From JBEIVB01 sp040374085 (GTDB taxonomy: Bacteria; Bacteroidota; Bacteroidia; UBA4408): a stretch of 37,900 nt of DNA. The first letter of the stretch is position 1, and each line of letters begins with the position of its first letter. The notes under the pieces are model-generated. The model was not told the origin of the DNA. It was given only the letters and a program-made list of their open reading frames with translations, and ran no database searches. Position numbers and translations under genes: made by a program. The DNA lies in contig JBEIVB010000013.1 in the NCBI GenBank assembly GCA_040374085.1, positions 1 to 37,900 of the forward strand, given 5' to 3'. This document shows, one piece after another, positions 1 through 6,934 of this stretch.

Positions 1-476
1 CCAATGGGTATGTGTTTCCAATTGGGAAGAAGGGCATTTGCGGGGTCGCGGAACATTTTGCCCACGTTGGTGGCGTGGTCTATGCTGGAATAAAAGTCGG
101 TGTAGTTGGGAATGCTCAGGGGGAGGTGAAGCTGCACCTCGGCCATGGGATGCAGCACCAAATGCTGATGCTTTATGTTGGCCGAAAGTCCTTCTCCGGC
201 GGGCGCTGTAAACAGCTCGATGAGTCGTTTCCGAAGGGCATTGGTGATGGGTTTCCCCAGCGCAATGAAGGGGTTGAGCACCGGAGCTTCGAGGGTGTTG
301 CCTAAGGCCAATTCACTAAAATAGCCCAAACGTTGTAGGGCAGATAAATCCACGACAAAGTCGCCTATGGCAGAACAAGGTTTGGGTACATCGCCGTTGC
401 GCGAGAAGATGCCAAAGGGAAAGTTGGCGGTGGTAAAATCGGTGCCGTTGGGCAGGGGAAAGCAGATGAGGGCCAT
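1..476 (-). CDS. fahA: Fumarylacetoacetase, N-terminal part (cut by window edge)
   Basis: This is the first 158 codons of a fumarylacetoacetate hydrolase, which splits fumarylacetoacetate into fumarate and acetoacetate in the last step of tyrosine and homogentisate catabolism. I translated the minus strand from the ATG at 476. The N-terminus carries the NFPFGIFSR segment typical of the family, and the SH3-like N-terminal domain leads into NYTDFYSSIDHATNVG and NALLPNWKHIP, where family members place a metal-binding Asp (in YTDFY) and the start of the catalytic domain. The rest of the active site lies beyond the window. The start is four bases after the pyrR stop, so the gene is probably cotranscribed with pyrR, although the pathways are unrelated. 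No Shine-Dalgarno sequence is visible, which is normal for Bacteroidota. The gene is incomplete only because the window ends. Confidence 0.9.
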   Translation of the reverse strand, partial: MALICFPLPNGTDFTTANFPFGIFSRNGDVPKPCSAIGDFVVDLSALQRLGYFSELALGNTLEAPVLNPFIALGKPITNALRKRLIELFTAPAGEGLSANIKHQHLVLHPMAEVQLHLPLSIPNYTDFYSSIDHATNVGKMFRDPANALLPNWKHIPI

Positions 477-480
477 GCGT

Positions 481-1026
481 TTATTGAGTTGATTCGAGCC
501 AGACTTCTCCGTTGGTTTGATCGGCATTCCATTGCACCCTAACCCGCTCGGAGGCAATGGTGTCTACGCGTATGCCGGTGTAATGGGGTTGAATGGGCAG
601 ATGCCGCGCATACACCCGATCTACCAGCACGGCAAGCTCTACCCGATCGGGGCGGCCGTAGGCGAGCATGGCCTCGAGCCCGGCCCGGATGGTGCGGCCG
701 GTGTAGAGCACATCGTCTACCAACACCACGCGCTTACCCTCCAAAGAGGTGTTCAGCACCGTGGCACTGGGCTTTAACATGGCATCGTGGCGACGCACAT
801 CGTCGCGAAAAAAGGTGATGTCGAGCTCGCCGTACGCCACGTTCAAACCCGGCTCTACCTGAGTTTGCAATAGTTGGTGAAGCCTGCGGCTGAGGATCAC
901 TCCTCGGGGCTGCAAACCCAATAGAACGGTATTGGAAAAGTCGCCGTGATTCTCCCAAATCTCATAGGCCAGGCGCAGCAGTACCTGGTTGAGCTGGCGG
1001 GATTCCAAAAGGGCTTTCGACGACAT
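481..1026 (-). CDS. pyrR: PyrR-type bifunctional pyrimidine regulator / uracil phosphoribosyltransferase
   Basis: The 181-residue product has the type I phosphoribosyltransferase fold of PyrR. The PRPP-binding loop VVLVDDVLYTGRT runs from about residue 100 to 112 and contains the Asp-Asp pair D104/D105 and T109-T112. A GLQPRGV segment near residue 37 and YGELDITFFRDD near residue 65 also match the PyrR family, as does the length. In Firmicutes PyrR binds pyr mRNA leaders to cause attenuation and also has uracil phosphoribosyltransferase activity. In Bacteroidota the RNA-binding role is less certain. It lies 24 bases downstream of rnz and a few genes from pyrB, so a pyrimidine link is supported by context. 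The pyrB promoter seems to leave too short a leader for a PyrR attenuator. Confidence 0.93.
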   Translation of the reverse strand: MSSKALLESRQLNQVLLRLAYEIWENHGDFSNTVLLGLQPRGVILSRRLHQLLQTQVEPGLNVAYGELDITFFRDDVRRHDAMLKPSATVLNTSLEGKRVVLVDDVLYTGRTIRAGLEAMLAYGRPDRVELAVLVDRVYARHLPIQPHYTGIRVDTIASERVRVQWNADQTNGEVWLESTQ

Positions 1027-1050
1027 GAGGCAAAAGTAGTGTGTGTGCGT

Positions 1051-1962
1051 TTACAACACCCATGTTTTTCCTTCCTCTGCCAAATCCGTTTCCGGAAAGA
1101 TGGCCCTCGACTCGCGCAGAAAGCCATCGAGCTCTTTGTAACGGGCAGAGAAATGGCCGATGAGCAAACGCTTGGCACCGGCAAGTTTGGCTACTTCGGC
1201 AGCTTCAGCGGCCGTACTGTGGTAAGTGTCTCGAGCGCGATGAGCGTGGTCGTTGCAAAAGGTTGCCTCGTGGTAAAGCAAATCAACACCCCGAACGCAA
1301 TCGGCCAACTCCGGAAAAAAACGAGTATCGCTGCAATACGCATAGCGAATGGGGGGCTTGGCCGGATGGGTAAGCTGCTCGTTGCGGTAAAGGGTGCCGT
1401 CCTCCGCCACATAATCGGAGCCGGCTTTTATGGACAACACGTCCTTTGGCGATATGCCCAACGCGTTTACCCATTCCTTGCGCACCGGCAAACCACCCGG
1501 CTTTTCCTCAAAAAGAAACCCGGTACAGGCAATGCGATGCTGCAAGGGCAAAGCACGTACGCGAATTTTGTGGTCTTCGAATAGGACGGTCTCCGTTTTG
1601 GGATCGATGGCATGAAATACCAAAGGGAATTTTAAATGGGTATCGGAGTGTTTGAATTGCAGGTGCAGAACCTCTTCCAAGGCTGCCGGAGCATAGAGGT
1701 GAACGTCGTGGGTGTAACCCAAGAGATGCAGGCTGCTTAAGAGACCGGGCAACCCGAAGTAATGATCGCCATGCAAATGGCTGATAAAAATATGCTGAAT
1801 ACGGGAGAGCTTCAGCTGATTTCGGCGAATCTGCACCTGCGTTCCCTCACCGCAATCGATGAGAAAGGTGCGATCGAAAAACTGAAGGTACTGCGCACTC
1901 GGACTCCTACCCGAGGTTGGGGTGGCAGAGCTGCTTCCGAGAATGGTTAAATGAAAGGACAA
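1051..1962 (-). CDS. rnz: Ribonuclease Z (tRNA 3' endonuclease)
   Basis: This 303-residue protein is a short-form RNase Z, the metallo-beta-lactamase-fold enzyme that cuts the 3' trailer from tRNA precursors. The N-terminus LTILGSSSATPT and the segment LIDCGEGTQVQ are family signatures. The zinc-binding motif HLHGDH is at residues 62-67. Later zinc ligands are visible in YCSDTRF and in the C-terminal LIGHFSARY. An exosite-like insertion lies around residues 150-210. The length is usual for bacterial RNase Z. It starts nine bases after the stop of the upstream T9SS-sorted protein gene and is followed 24 bases later by pyrR, so it probably shares the transcript that begins in front of the STAS gene. 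Confidence 0.95.
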   Translation of the reverse strand: MSFHLTILGSSSATPTSGRSPSAQYLQFFDRTFLIDCGEGTQVQIRRNQLKLSRIQHIFISHLHGDHYFGLPGLLSSLHLLGYTHDVHLYAPAALEEVLHLQFKHSDTHLKFPLVFHAIDPKTETVLFEDHKIRVRALPLQHRIACTGFLFEEKPGGLPVRKEWVNALGISPKDVLSIKAGSDYVAEDGTLYRNEQLTHPAKPPIRYAYCSDTRFFPELADCVRGVDLLYHEATFCNDHAHRARDTYHSTAAEAAEVAKLAGAKRLLIGHFSARYKELDGFLRESRAIFPETDLAEEGKTWVL

Positions 1963-1971
1963 CCGGAGGGG

Positions 1972-2736
1972 TTAATGTTGCACTACAAGCTTTCCGGAAA
2001 AGGTCCTGTCGTCGAAGGTGATTTGAATGAAGTATATGCCGTTGGGCCAAGAAGAAACATCGATGGGGATGCGGTTAACACCGGGCTGAATCTGAAGGTC
2101 TTCATCCCAGCACAACACCCCGGCAGCGCTTCCGCCCTTGCCCTTTCCGCGGCCCCGCTTGGGTGCGCTGAAATCTACGGTAACCCGTTCAACAGCCGGA
2201 TTGGGATACATCTGCAAGTGGGCGTTGTCTTTCGACATTACCTCTACGCTCATGGTTCCGGCAGGATACACGTTTATGTAATAATAATCGATGGTATCGG
2301 TTGCAACCGGTATGTTGAAAGTAGTGTAGGCCGTTGCCGGAATAATCAGTTGGTGGGCGCCCACTTCGGAGGCAGTAGGAGTTGCCGTGATGGTGGCACA
2401 GTTGATTTGGCCACCCGGAAAAGCGCAATTGGGCACATTGCAGGTCAGATTAAATCCGGTAATAGGCGGAACAACCTGTATGGTTCCGGTGAGGGAAATC
2501 TTGGTAATGGGAATATTTACTGTAGTTCCAGGTACTGGCCCGGGACCAACAGTATCGGTGGGAACTTTGACCTGTATAACCTGGCTGTAGGGCGAGGTCG
2601 CAAAAGCGGGCATGAAACCGGTTGCGCTGTCGGGGAAAATTCCGGCTCTGGGTAAAGACGTAACAGGCGTGCACTGGGCATTGGCCTGGGCCAAGGTTAT
2701 GCCAACAAAGGCTAAAAGGAGAAGCAACTTTTTCAT
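1972..2736 (-). CDS. Exported protein with T9SS type A sorting domain
   Basis: The 254-residue product starts with a clear signal peptide, a KK pair followed by a leucine-rich core and a cut site after about ANA. The middle (residues 25-170) is rich in Thr, Pro, Val and Ile, looks like beta-sandwich modules and has scattered cysteines, but I cannot assign it to a family. The end is a type IX sorting domain. It opens with YPNPAVERVTVDF at residue 177 and closes with WPNGIYFIQI and GKLVVQH, the pattern used to cross the outer membrane and become surface-attached or released. Between these, residues 193-206 form an unusual basic glycine-rich insert. The gene lies between an STAS gene (five-base gap) and rnz (nine-base gap), an odd place for secreted cargo. 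Function is unknown. Confidence 0.85.
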   Translation of the reverse strand: MKKLLLLLAFVGITLAQANAQCTPVTSLPRAGIFPDSATGFMPAFATSPYSQVIQVKVPTDTVGPGPVPGTTVNIPITKISLTGTIQVVPPITGFNLTCNVPNCAFPGGQINCATITATPTASEVGAHQLIIPATAYTTFNIPVATDTIDYYYINVYPAGTMSVEVMSKDNAHLQMYPNPAVERVTVDFSAPKRGRGKGKGGSAAGVLCWDEDLQIQPGVNRIPIDVSSWPNGIYFIQITFDDRTFSGKLVVQH

Positions 2737-2741
2737 GGTAA

Positions 2742-3095
2742 TTAGGATTGGGAGGAAACGGTTTTGAGCAACTCACGGGCTTTCTCGGTGTTTTCGGCGA
2801 GATGAAGAATGGAGTCGAGCTGGGAGATCTGAATGAGCTTGCGAATGCCATCTTGTACAGAGGCGAGAATAAGGTTACCCCCGGCATTCTTACAGAGGCG
2901 GTTGGCCACCAAAATTGCGCTAAGGCCTGAGGAATCGCAATAGCGGGCTTTCTCCAAATCGATGATGGTATTGCGGAACCCGTCGGCATTCAGCACCACC
3001 AATTGGGATTTTAAAGTTGGGGAAAGGGTACTGTCGAGCTTATCTGCGTTGAAGTGCAGAATGGCGAGGTCGTTTTCTTTTTCGATGGCGAACAT
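2742..3095 (-). CDS. STAS-domain protein, anti-sigma factor antagonist-like
   Basis: This 117-residue protein is a single STAS domain like SpoIIAA and RsbV. The motif YCDSSGLSAIL in the middle contains the conserved DSSG, in which the first Ser is the residue phosphorylated by a partner kinase in classical anti-sigma antagonists. In Firmicutes such proteins release a sigma factor when dephosphorylated by a SpoIIE or RsbU-type PP2C phosphatase. In Bacteroidota single STAS proteins occur without an obvious sigma-B system, so the target here is unknown. A SpoIIE-type phosphatase is encoded at 13772-15664, but the two genes are not adjacent. A well-formed promoter lies directly upstream, and the gene leads a compact group continuing through rnz and pyrR. 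Confidence 0.9.
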   Translation of the reverse strand: MFAIEKENDLAILHFNADKLDSTLSPTLKSQLVVLNADGFRNTIIDLEKARYCDSSGLSAILVANRLCKNAGGNLILASVQDGIRKLIQISQLDSILHLAENTEKARELLKTVSSQS

Positions 3096-3117
3096 AGTGA
3101 GATGCCTTATCTGAGAA

Positions 3118-3149
3118 CAAATATACTAAAAACAGGGAGCTGTTGTCAA
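3118..3149 (-). promoter_or_regulatory. Bacteroidota-type promoter of the STAS-rnz-pyrR gene group
   Basis: Read on the minus strand, TTG (3149-3147) is followed after 21 bases by TATATTTG (3125-3118), an exact match to the -7 consensus TAnnTTTG. The predicted transcription start is about 19 bases before the STAS start codon. The -33 part overlaps the last codons of pyrB. The assignment rests on consensus matching only. Confidence 0.65.
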
Positions 3150-4066
3150 TGGGCAAGTAAGTAGATCACCGCCATGCGAATGGCAACCCCTGCTTCCACC
3201 TGATCGAGGATAACCGAATGAGGGCCATCGGCAGCATCTGAAGATAACTCCACCCCCCGGTTGATGGGACCTGGGTGCATCACTAAGGGTGGGTTGTTCA
3301 AACGGTCGAGACGCGCTGCAGAAAGGCCATAACGGAGACTGTACTCGCGCAAAGAGGGGAAATAATGCACATCCTGACGTTCGAGTTGGATCCGCAACAT
3401 ATTTACCGCATCGGCCCATTCGAGAAGGCGATCAAAATTGGGTTCATACTCAACCCCCAATGCCTGAAGGTTATGGGGCATGAGGGTAGAGGGGCCGCAG
3501 ACCTTCACCTCGGCACCCAGCTTTTTCAAGCAAAATATGTTGGAGAGGGCCACCCTACTGTGCAGGATGTCGCCCACGAGGGCCACTTTTTTGCCCGAGA
3601 GGTCGCCCAATCGCTGCTGAAGCGTGAATGCATCGAGCAAGGCTTGGGTAGGATGCTCGTGTGTTCCGTCTCCCGCGTTTACCACACGGGCACGCGTACG
3701 GGAAGCTAAAAACGCTGCTGCTCCGGGGCTGGGGTGACGCATCACCACCATATCCACCTTCATAGCGAGAATGTTGTTTACGGTATCGAGGAGGGTTTCG
3801 CCCTTGTTTACCGAGCTCGAAGAGGCCGAGAAATTGAGCACGTCTGCGGAAAGGCGCTTCTCGGCCAGTTCGAAGGACAGTCGGGTGCGGGTAGAGTTTT
3901 CGAAAAAGACGTTGGCTATGGTGTAATCGCGGAGGGCGGGTACTTTCCGAATGGGCTGCTGCAAAACATCGAGAAAGCGTTGCCCCGTTTCCAGGATCAG
4001 GTGAACATCATCGACGGACAGGTCTTGGATGCCCAGGAGGTGCGAGACGCTGAGGGTTGCTTCCAT
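3146..4066 (-). CDS. pyrB: Aspartate carbamoyltransferase catalytic subunit
   Basis: PyrB joins carbamoyl phosphate and aspartate to give carbamoyl aspartate, the committed step of pyrimidine synthesis in the cytoplasm. From the ATG at 4066 the protein has 306 residues, the usual length. The carbamoyl-phosphate loop FFENSTRTRLSFE spans residues 54-66, with STRTR at 58-62. Further family motifs are HEHPTQALLD, the region around GDILHSRV, and MHPGPINRGVE near the C-terminus. I chose this ATG rather than an in-frame TTG eight codons upstream, because that TTG would lie upstream of or inside the predicted promoter and adds no conserved sequence. No regulatory subunit gene (pyrI) is seen nearby. 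It is divergent from truA, 58 bases away. Confidence 0.95.
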   Translation of the reverse strand: MEATLSVSHLLGIQDLSVDDVHLILETGQRFLDVLQQPIRKVPALRDYTIANVFFENSTRTRLSFELAEKRLSADVLNFSASSSSVNKGETLLDTVNNILAMKVDMVVMRHPSPGAAAFLASRTRARVVNAGDGTHEHPTQALLDAFTLQQRLGDLSGKKVALVGDILHSRVALSNIFCLKKLGAEVKVCGPSTLMPHNLQALGVEYEPNFDRLLEWADAVNMLRIQLERQDVHYFPSLREYSLRYGLSAARLDRLNNPPLVMHPGPINRGVELSSDAADGPHSVILDQVEAGVAIRMAVIYLLAH

Positions 4067-4077
4067 GTGCGGCAGGC

Positions 4078-4085
4078 CAAAGGTA
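4078..4085 (-). promoter_or_regulatory. -7 box of pyrB promoter
   Basis: The minus strand reads TACCTTTG here, an exact TAnnTTTG match ending 11 bases before the pyrB ATG. The predicted leader is only about eight bases. No convincing -33 element at normal spacing was found; the nearest TTG gives a spacer of about 15. Confidence 0.55.
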
Positions 4086-4112
4086 AACAATGTGCAGATG
4101 CAATGGAGGTCT

Positions 4113-4120
4113 TACCTTTG
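4113..4120 (+). promoter_or_regulatory. -7 box of truA promoter
   Basis: TACCTTTG matches TAnnTTTG exactly and lies four bases before the truA ATG at 4125, so the transcript would be leaderless or nearly so. It faces away from the identical box of pyrB 27 bases to the left. Confidence 0.55.
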
Positions 4121-4124
4121 ACCC

Positions 4125-4886
4125 ATGCCCAGGTATTTTCTTCAGCTGTCGTATCACGGTGCTCCCTTTCAGGGTTGGCAGGTTCAGCAAAATGCCACAG
4201 GTGTGCAGGCCGTATTGGAAGAGCACCTGGGTCAATTGCTGAGGCAAACCTGCAACGTAGTGGGTTGCGGCCGCACCGATACAGGCGTGCATGCCCGGCG
4301 GTATGTGGCGCATTTCGATGCGGTGGAAGAGATCCCGGATGTGGACGATTTGCTGCATCGCTTAAATTCCGTTTTACCCTCTGCCATTGCCATACAGGGC
4401 ATGCGACAAGTAGGAGCAGAGGCCCATGCCCGCTTCGATGCCGAGCGCAGGGTTTACGTGTACCGCATGCACCGTGATAAAAACCCCTTCACATCGGGCA
4501 TGTCGTGGTGGATACGAAAATGGCCCGATGCTGCGTTGATGAACCGGGCATCGGAGCAATTTCTGGGCACGCATGATTTTTCTTCCTTTTCCAAAACCAA
4601 CACACAAGTGAGCCATTACCTCTGCACGGTTTTCGAAGCCCATTGGAGCGAGCCTCAGCCGGGCGTATTGGAGTTTCGGGTAAGCGCCAACCGCTTTCTG
4701 CGCAACATGGTGCGCGCTATGGTGGGTACTTTATTGGACGTAGGTTATGCAAAGCGAGAGCCTGCATCCATGCCTTTGGTCTTGGCGGCCCGCAAGCGCC
4801 AGGAGGCCGGCACCTCGGTTCCGGCGCATGGGCTAACCTTAGAAGAAATTCACTATCCACCCGCTGTTTTTCTTCCTTTTCCATGA
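4125..4886 (+). CDS. truA: tRNA pseudouridine(38-40) synthase TruA
   Basis: TruA isomerises uridines 38-40 of the tRNA anticodon arm to pseudouridine. The 253-residue protein begins with the typical YFLQLSYHGAPFQGWQ. The catalytic motif CGRTDTGVHA places the active-site Asp at residue 52. Other family marks are FDAERRVYVYRM, FLGTHDFSSFSK and the C-terminal FLRNMVRAMVGTLLDVG. The length is usual for the family. The stop codon overlaps the ATG of the next gene in an ATGA arrangement, so the two are probably translated from one message. A TACCTTTG box directly before the start suggests leaderless transcription. Confidence 0.95.
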   Translation: MPRYFLQLSYHGAPFQGWQVQQNATGVQAVLEEHLGQLLRQTCNVVGCGRTDTGVHARRYVAHFDAVEEIPDVDDLLHRLNSVLPSAIAIQGMRQVGAEAHARFDAERRVYVYRMHRDKNPFTSGMSWWIRKWPDAALMNRASEQFLGTHDFSSFSKTNTQVSHYLCTVFEAHWSEPQPGVLEFRVSANRFLRNMVRAMVGTLLDVGYAKREPASMPLVLAARKRQEAGTSVPAHGLTLEEIHYPPAVFLPFP

Positions 4887-5722
4887 GGCGTGCACTGGTG
4901 TTGGTCTTGCTGCTGGGTTGGCTGGGTGCTGAGGCACAACGTTTAGACAGCCTACGGGCATGGAGCGCGGCCATGCTGCGTGAACCCGATGGCCCGGTTA
5001 GGCAAAATATGGCCTTGCGGGTGAAACAAGGATTGGATCAATGGCTGGCACAGCAAAAGGGGCCTTTGCCCCCACCCGATTCCCTGCCCTCCCTAACCCT
5101 CCTGAACAGCCCCGATGGCAAGCTGGGTCTCGTCAACTGGGAGTGGAGAGATACGCTCAACATCCTGCATTACGAGGGCAGAGTGCGATACCTCCATCCG
5201 ATCACCAAGGCCTGGACAGTAATAGCCCTAGAGGCTCCTGCCGATGCAGAAAAACGCAACCCTCAGTCGTTCAACGATCCGAGTCATTGGCTGGGCTGTC
5301 ATTACTATTACCTTATGAAAAACCCAATCCGAAAAAAGAACTCTTATGTGCTTTTGGGGTTTGATGGAGGACAAAAAAGTAAAAAGAAAAAGATCCTAGA
5401 TTTTCTGGTGGTTGAGCCAAGTGGAAAGCTGAGTTTGGGTATGCCGGTATTGGAAACGGGAGGGCAGATTCAGCGTAGGTTTGTACTGGAATATGCCCCC
5501 GAAGTGAGTGTGGGAATGCGGTACGATGCGCGTTTAAACGCCGTGGTGTTTGACCATCTGGTGCCCATGAGGCCCGATTTGAAGGGGCAAACGGGGTATT
5601 ATGTTCCCGACCTCAGCTACGATGCCTTTCAATTTCAAAAAGGAAAATGGAAGCTCCTGCTCGATGTGGATGCACGCAACCCCAAGGGTATGGAAGAGCG
5701 GCGGATTCGAGAGCCTAAATAA
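4883..5722 (+). CDS. Exported protein of unknown function
   Basis: The 279-residue product starts MRRALVLVLLLGWLG and has a signal peptide ending near AEAQ, so it is exported. I recognise no catalytic motif. The mature part contains a segment with conserved-looking aromatics (DPSHWLGCHYYYLMKNP), then a lysine-rich stretch KKKKILDFLVVEP and a predicted beta-rich C-terminal half with GMPVLETGGQIQRRFVLEY and YVPDLSYDAFQFQKGKW. The alternation suggests a beta sheet or barrel-like fold. The ATG overlaps the truA stop codon (ATGA), and this start was chosen because it gives a clean signal peptide. The gene ends one base before the stop of the convergent acyltransferase gene. Similar exported proteins next to truA may exist in related genomes, but I cannot check that here. 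Confidence 0.8.
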   Translation: MRRALVLVLLLGWLGAEAQRLDSLRAWSAAMLREPDGPVRQNMALRVKQGLDQWLAQQKGPLPPPDSLPSLTLLNSPDGKLGLVNWEWRDTLNILHYEGRVRYLHPITKAWTVIALEAPADAEKRNPQSFNDPSHWLGCHYYYLMKNPIRKKNSYVLLGFDGGQKSKKKKILDFLVVEPSGKLSLGMPVLETGGQIQRRFVLEYAPEVSVGMRYDARLNAVVFDHLVPMRPDLKGQTGYYVPDLSYDAFQFQKGKWKLLLDVDARNPKGMEERRIREPK

Positions 5723-5723
5723 A

Positions 5724-6857
5724 TTAGGCGAACCGGTCTTTCAGCACCAGAAACTGCGATTCATACCAACGGTAGCTGAGAGCGGCCATTGCGAACGTTG
5801 CCATCAAGCACAGGACCGGTCCAACGGCCATCACCCACAGCAGGCTGCTTTGCCAACCCAAACGTTCGGAAAGGGTGGCGTATGCCATGAGCACCACACC
5901 ATGCCAAACGTATAACCCAAAAGAACGCCGGCCCCAGAATCCGAGCAACTCTCGGCCTTCCAGGTTCACCGCAGGAGCCTCAGAGCCAATCCAATCGACC
6001 AGCAAGAAAACAAACAGCAACGCAAACCAAGAGCGCTCAAAAACCAAGGCCAAGCCTGAGGAAAAAAAATAGGGGTAACCCAAGGCAGAAATCAGCAGCA
6101 GCACCCAAGGAATGCGGCGAATCGCAGGTGGAGAACGCTGCCAAACCTTCAGTACCTTTGGCTTATAAAACGCCATATAGGCCAGGAGGGCTCCCCAACC
6201 AAAATTCCCCAATGCACTAAACGTATGAAACGTAAGCATGGGCTCATTCGATTGGAATGCAAAACGAAAAACCAGGGAGAGCAGTACCAGAAAAATGGAA
6301 ATCGGAAAGACCAGACGGAGGCTGATTTTCAGAAGCAGGGCCCAACCGATGTAAAACTGTTCTTCTACCGCCACACTCCAAAAAAACGTGAGGCAAAAAA
6401 GGAAATTAGGTCCGTGGGCCACCATCCAGAAATTGCTCCAGAATAGAGCAAAAGCAGCAATGGGGGGCAATGGGGTTAAATCAAAATCAAGCGCATGAAC
6501 AGCGAAATTCCATCCTGCATAAGCCGCTGCAACAAGCAAAAAATAAAGGGGGAAAATGCGCAAAGCTCTGCGCACATAAAAGCGAGCAAGCTGAAATGTG
6601 CCGCCCCGTTGAGCGCCTTCCTCCAACAACATCCAAGTAATGAGAAAGGCAGAGAGGACAAAAAAATAATCGAGAGCCAATACACCCAACATCACATGCG
6701 TATGTACCCATTTGAGCAGGGGCATTTGGAGCAGATGGGCATCCTGGGTGATGAAGCAGTGGGTGAAAAAGACGGGTAAAAAGGCCAACAGACGAGAGGC
6801 GTCGAGATGGGGAAACGACCGCCGAAGCAACCTTTGGGGATCCGTAGAAAAGACCAT
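5724..6857 (-). CDS. Acyltransferase 3 family membrane protein (OafA-like)
   Basis: This 377-residue integral membrane protein belongs to the acyltransferase 3 family, which moves acetyl or other acyl groups onto sugars of the cell surface such as O-antigen or exopolysaccharide. The family pattern of Arg, ten residues, then His is present at R22 and H33 (LDASRLL to VFFTHCF). LDYFFVLSAFLITWML and FYVRRALRIFPLYFLL follow, as in OafA and YrhL-like proteins. About ten hydrophobic segments are visible. There is no SGNH domain fused at the C-terminus. The substrate cannot be read from the sequence, and the neighbours give no polysaccharide locus. It converges with the gene ending at 5722, with no room for a terminator between them. 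Confidence 0.9.
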   Translation of the reverse strand: MVFSTDPQRLLRRSFPHLDASRLLAFLPVFFTHCFITQDAHLLQMPLLKWVHTHVMLGVLALDYFFVLSAFLITWMLLEEGAQRGGTFQLARFYVRRALRIFPLYFLLVAAAYAGWNFAVHALDFDLTPLPPIAAFALFWSNFWMVAHGPNFLFCLTFFWSVAVEEQFYIGWALLLKISLRLVFPISIFLVLLSLVFRFAFQSNEPMLTFHTFSALGNFGWGALLAYMAFYKPKVLKVWQRSPPAIRRIPWVLLLISALGYPYFFSSGLALVFERSWFALLFVFLLVDWIGSEAPAVNLEGRELLGFWGRRSFGLYVWHGVVLMAYATLSERLGWQSSLLWVMAVGPVLCLMATFAMAALSYRWYESQFLVLKDRFA

Positions 6858-6900
6858 GCCCGAATTACCGTGTTTTTAAGACACCACACAATTTTTCGGT

Positions 6901-6908
6901 TACATTTG
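6901..6908 (+). promoter_or_regulatory. -7 box upstream of the porV-like gene
   Basis: TACATTTG matches TAnnTTTG exactly, 26 bases before the ATG at 6935. A good -33 TTTG at normal spacing is not seen. This would drive the PorV-like, PorU-like and endonuclease III genes. Confidence 0.5.
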
Positions 6909-6934
6909 TGTTGGCTCATTTTGCACTTGCATCC

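Noticed and set aside
946..1584. A 212-codon open frame on the plus strand
   Set aside because: It is antisense to pyrR and rnz, both of which have full family motifs, and its translation shows no family pattern.
2119..2190. A frameshift pair explaining the odd insert in the T9SS sorting domain
   Set aside because: I read both other frames over this stretch and neither restores a sorting-domain-like sequence, while the given frame is open and resumes with a normal ending.
1951..2655. A 234-codon open frame on the plus strand
   Set aside because: It is antisense to the T9SS-sorted protein, which has a signal peptide and sorting domain; the glycine-rich translation is what complementary Thr/Pro codons produce.
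4067..4090. An in-frame TTG eight codons upstream of pyrB
   Set aside because: It lies upstream of the predicted -7 box and adds no conserved residues; the ATG at 4066 gives the normal length.
3734..4477. A 247-codon open frame across the pyrB-truA junction on the plus strand
   Set aside because: It overlaps two well-supported genes in other frames and has no recognisable features.
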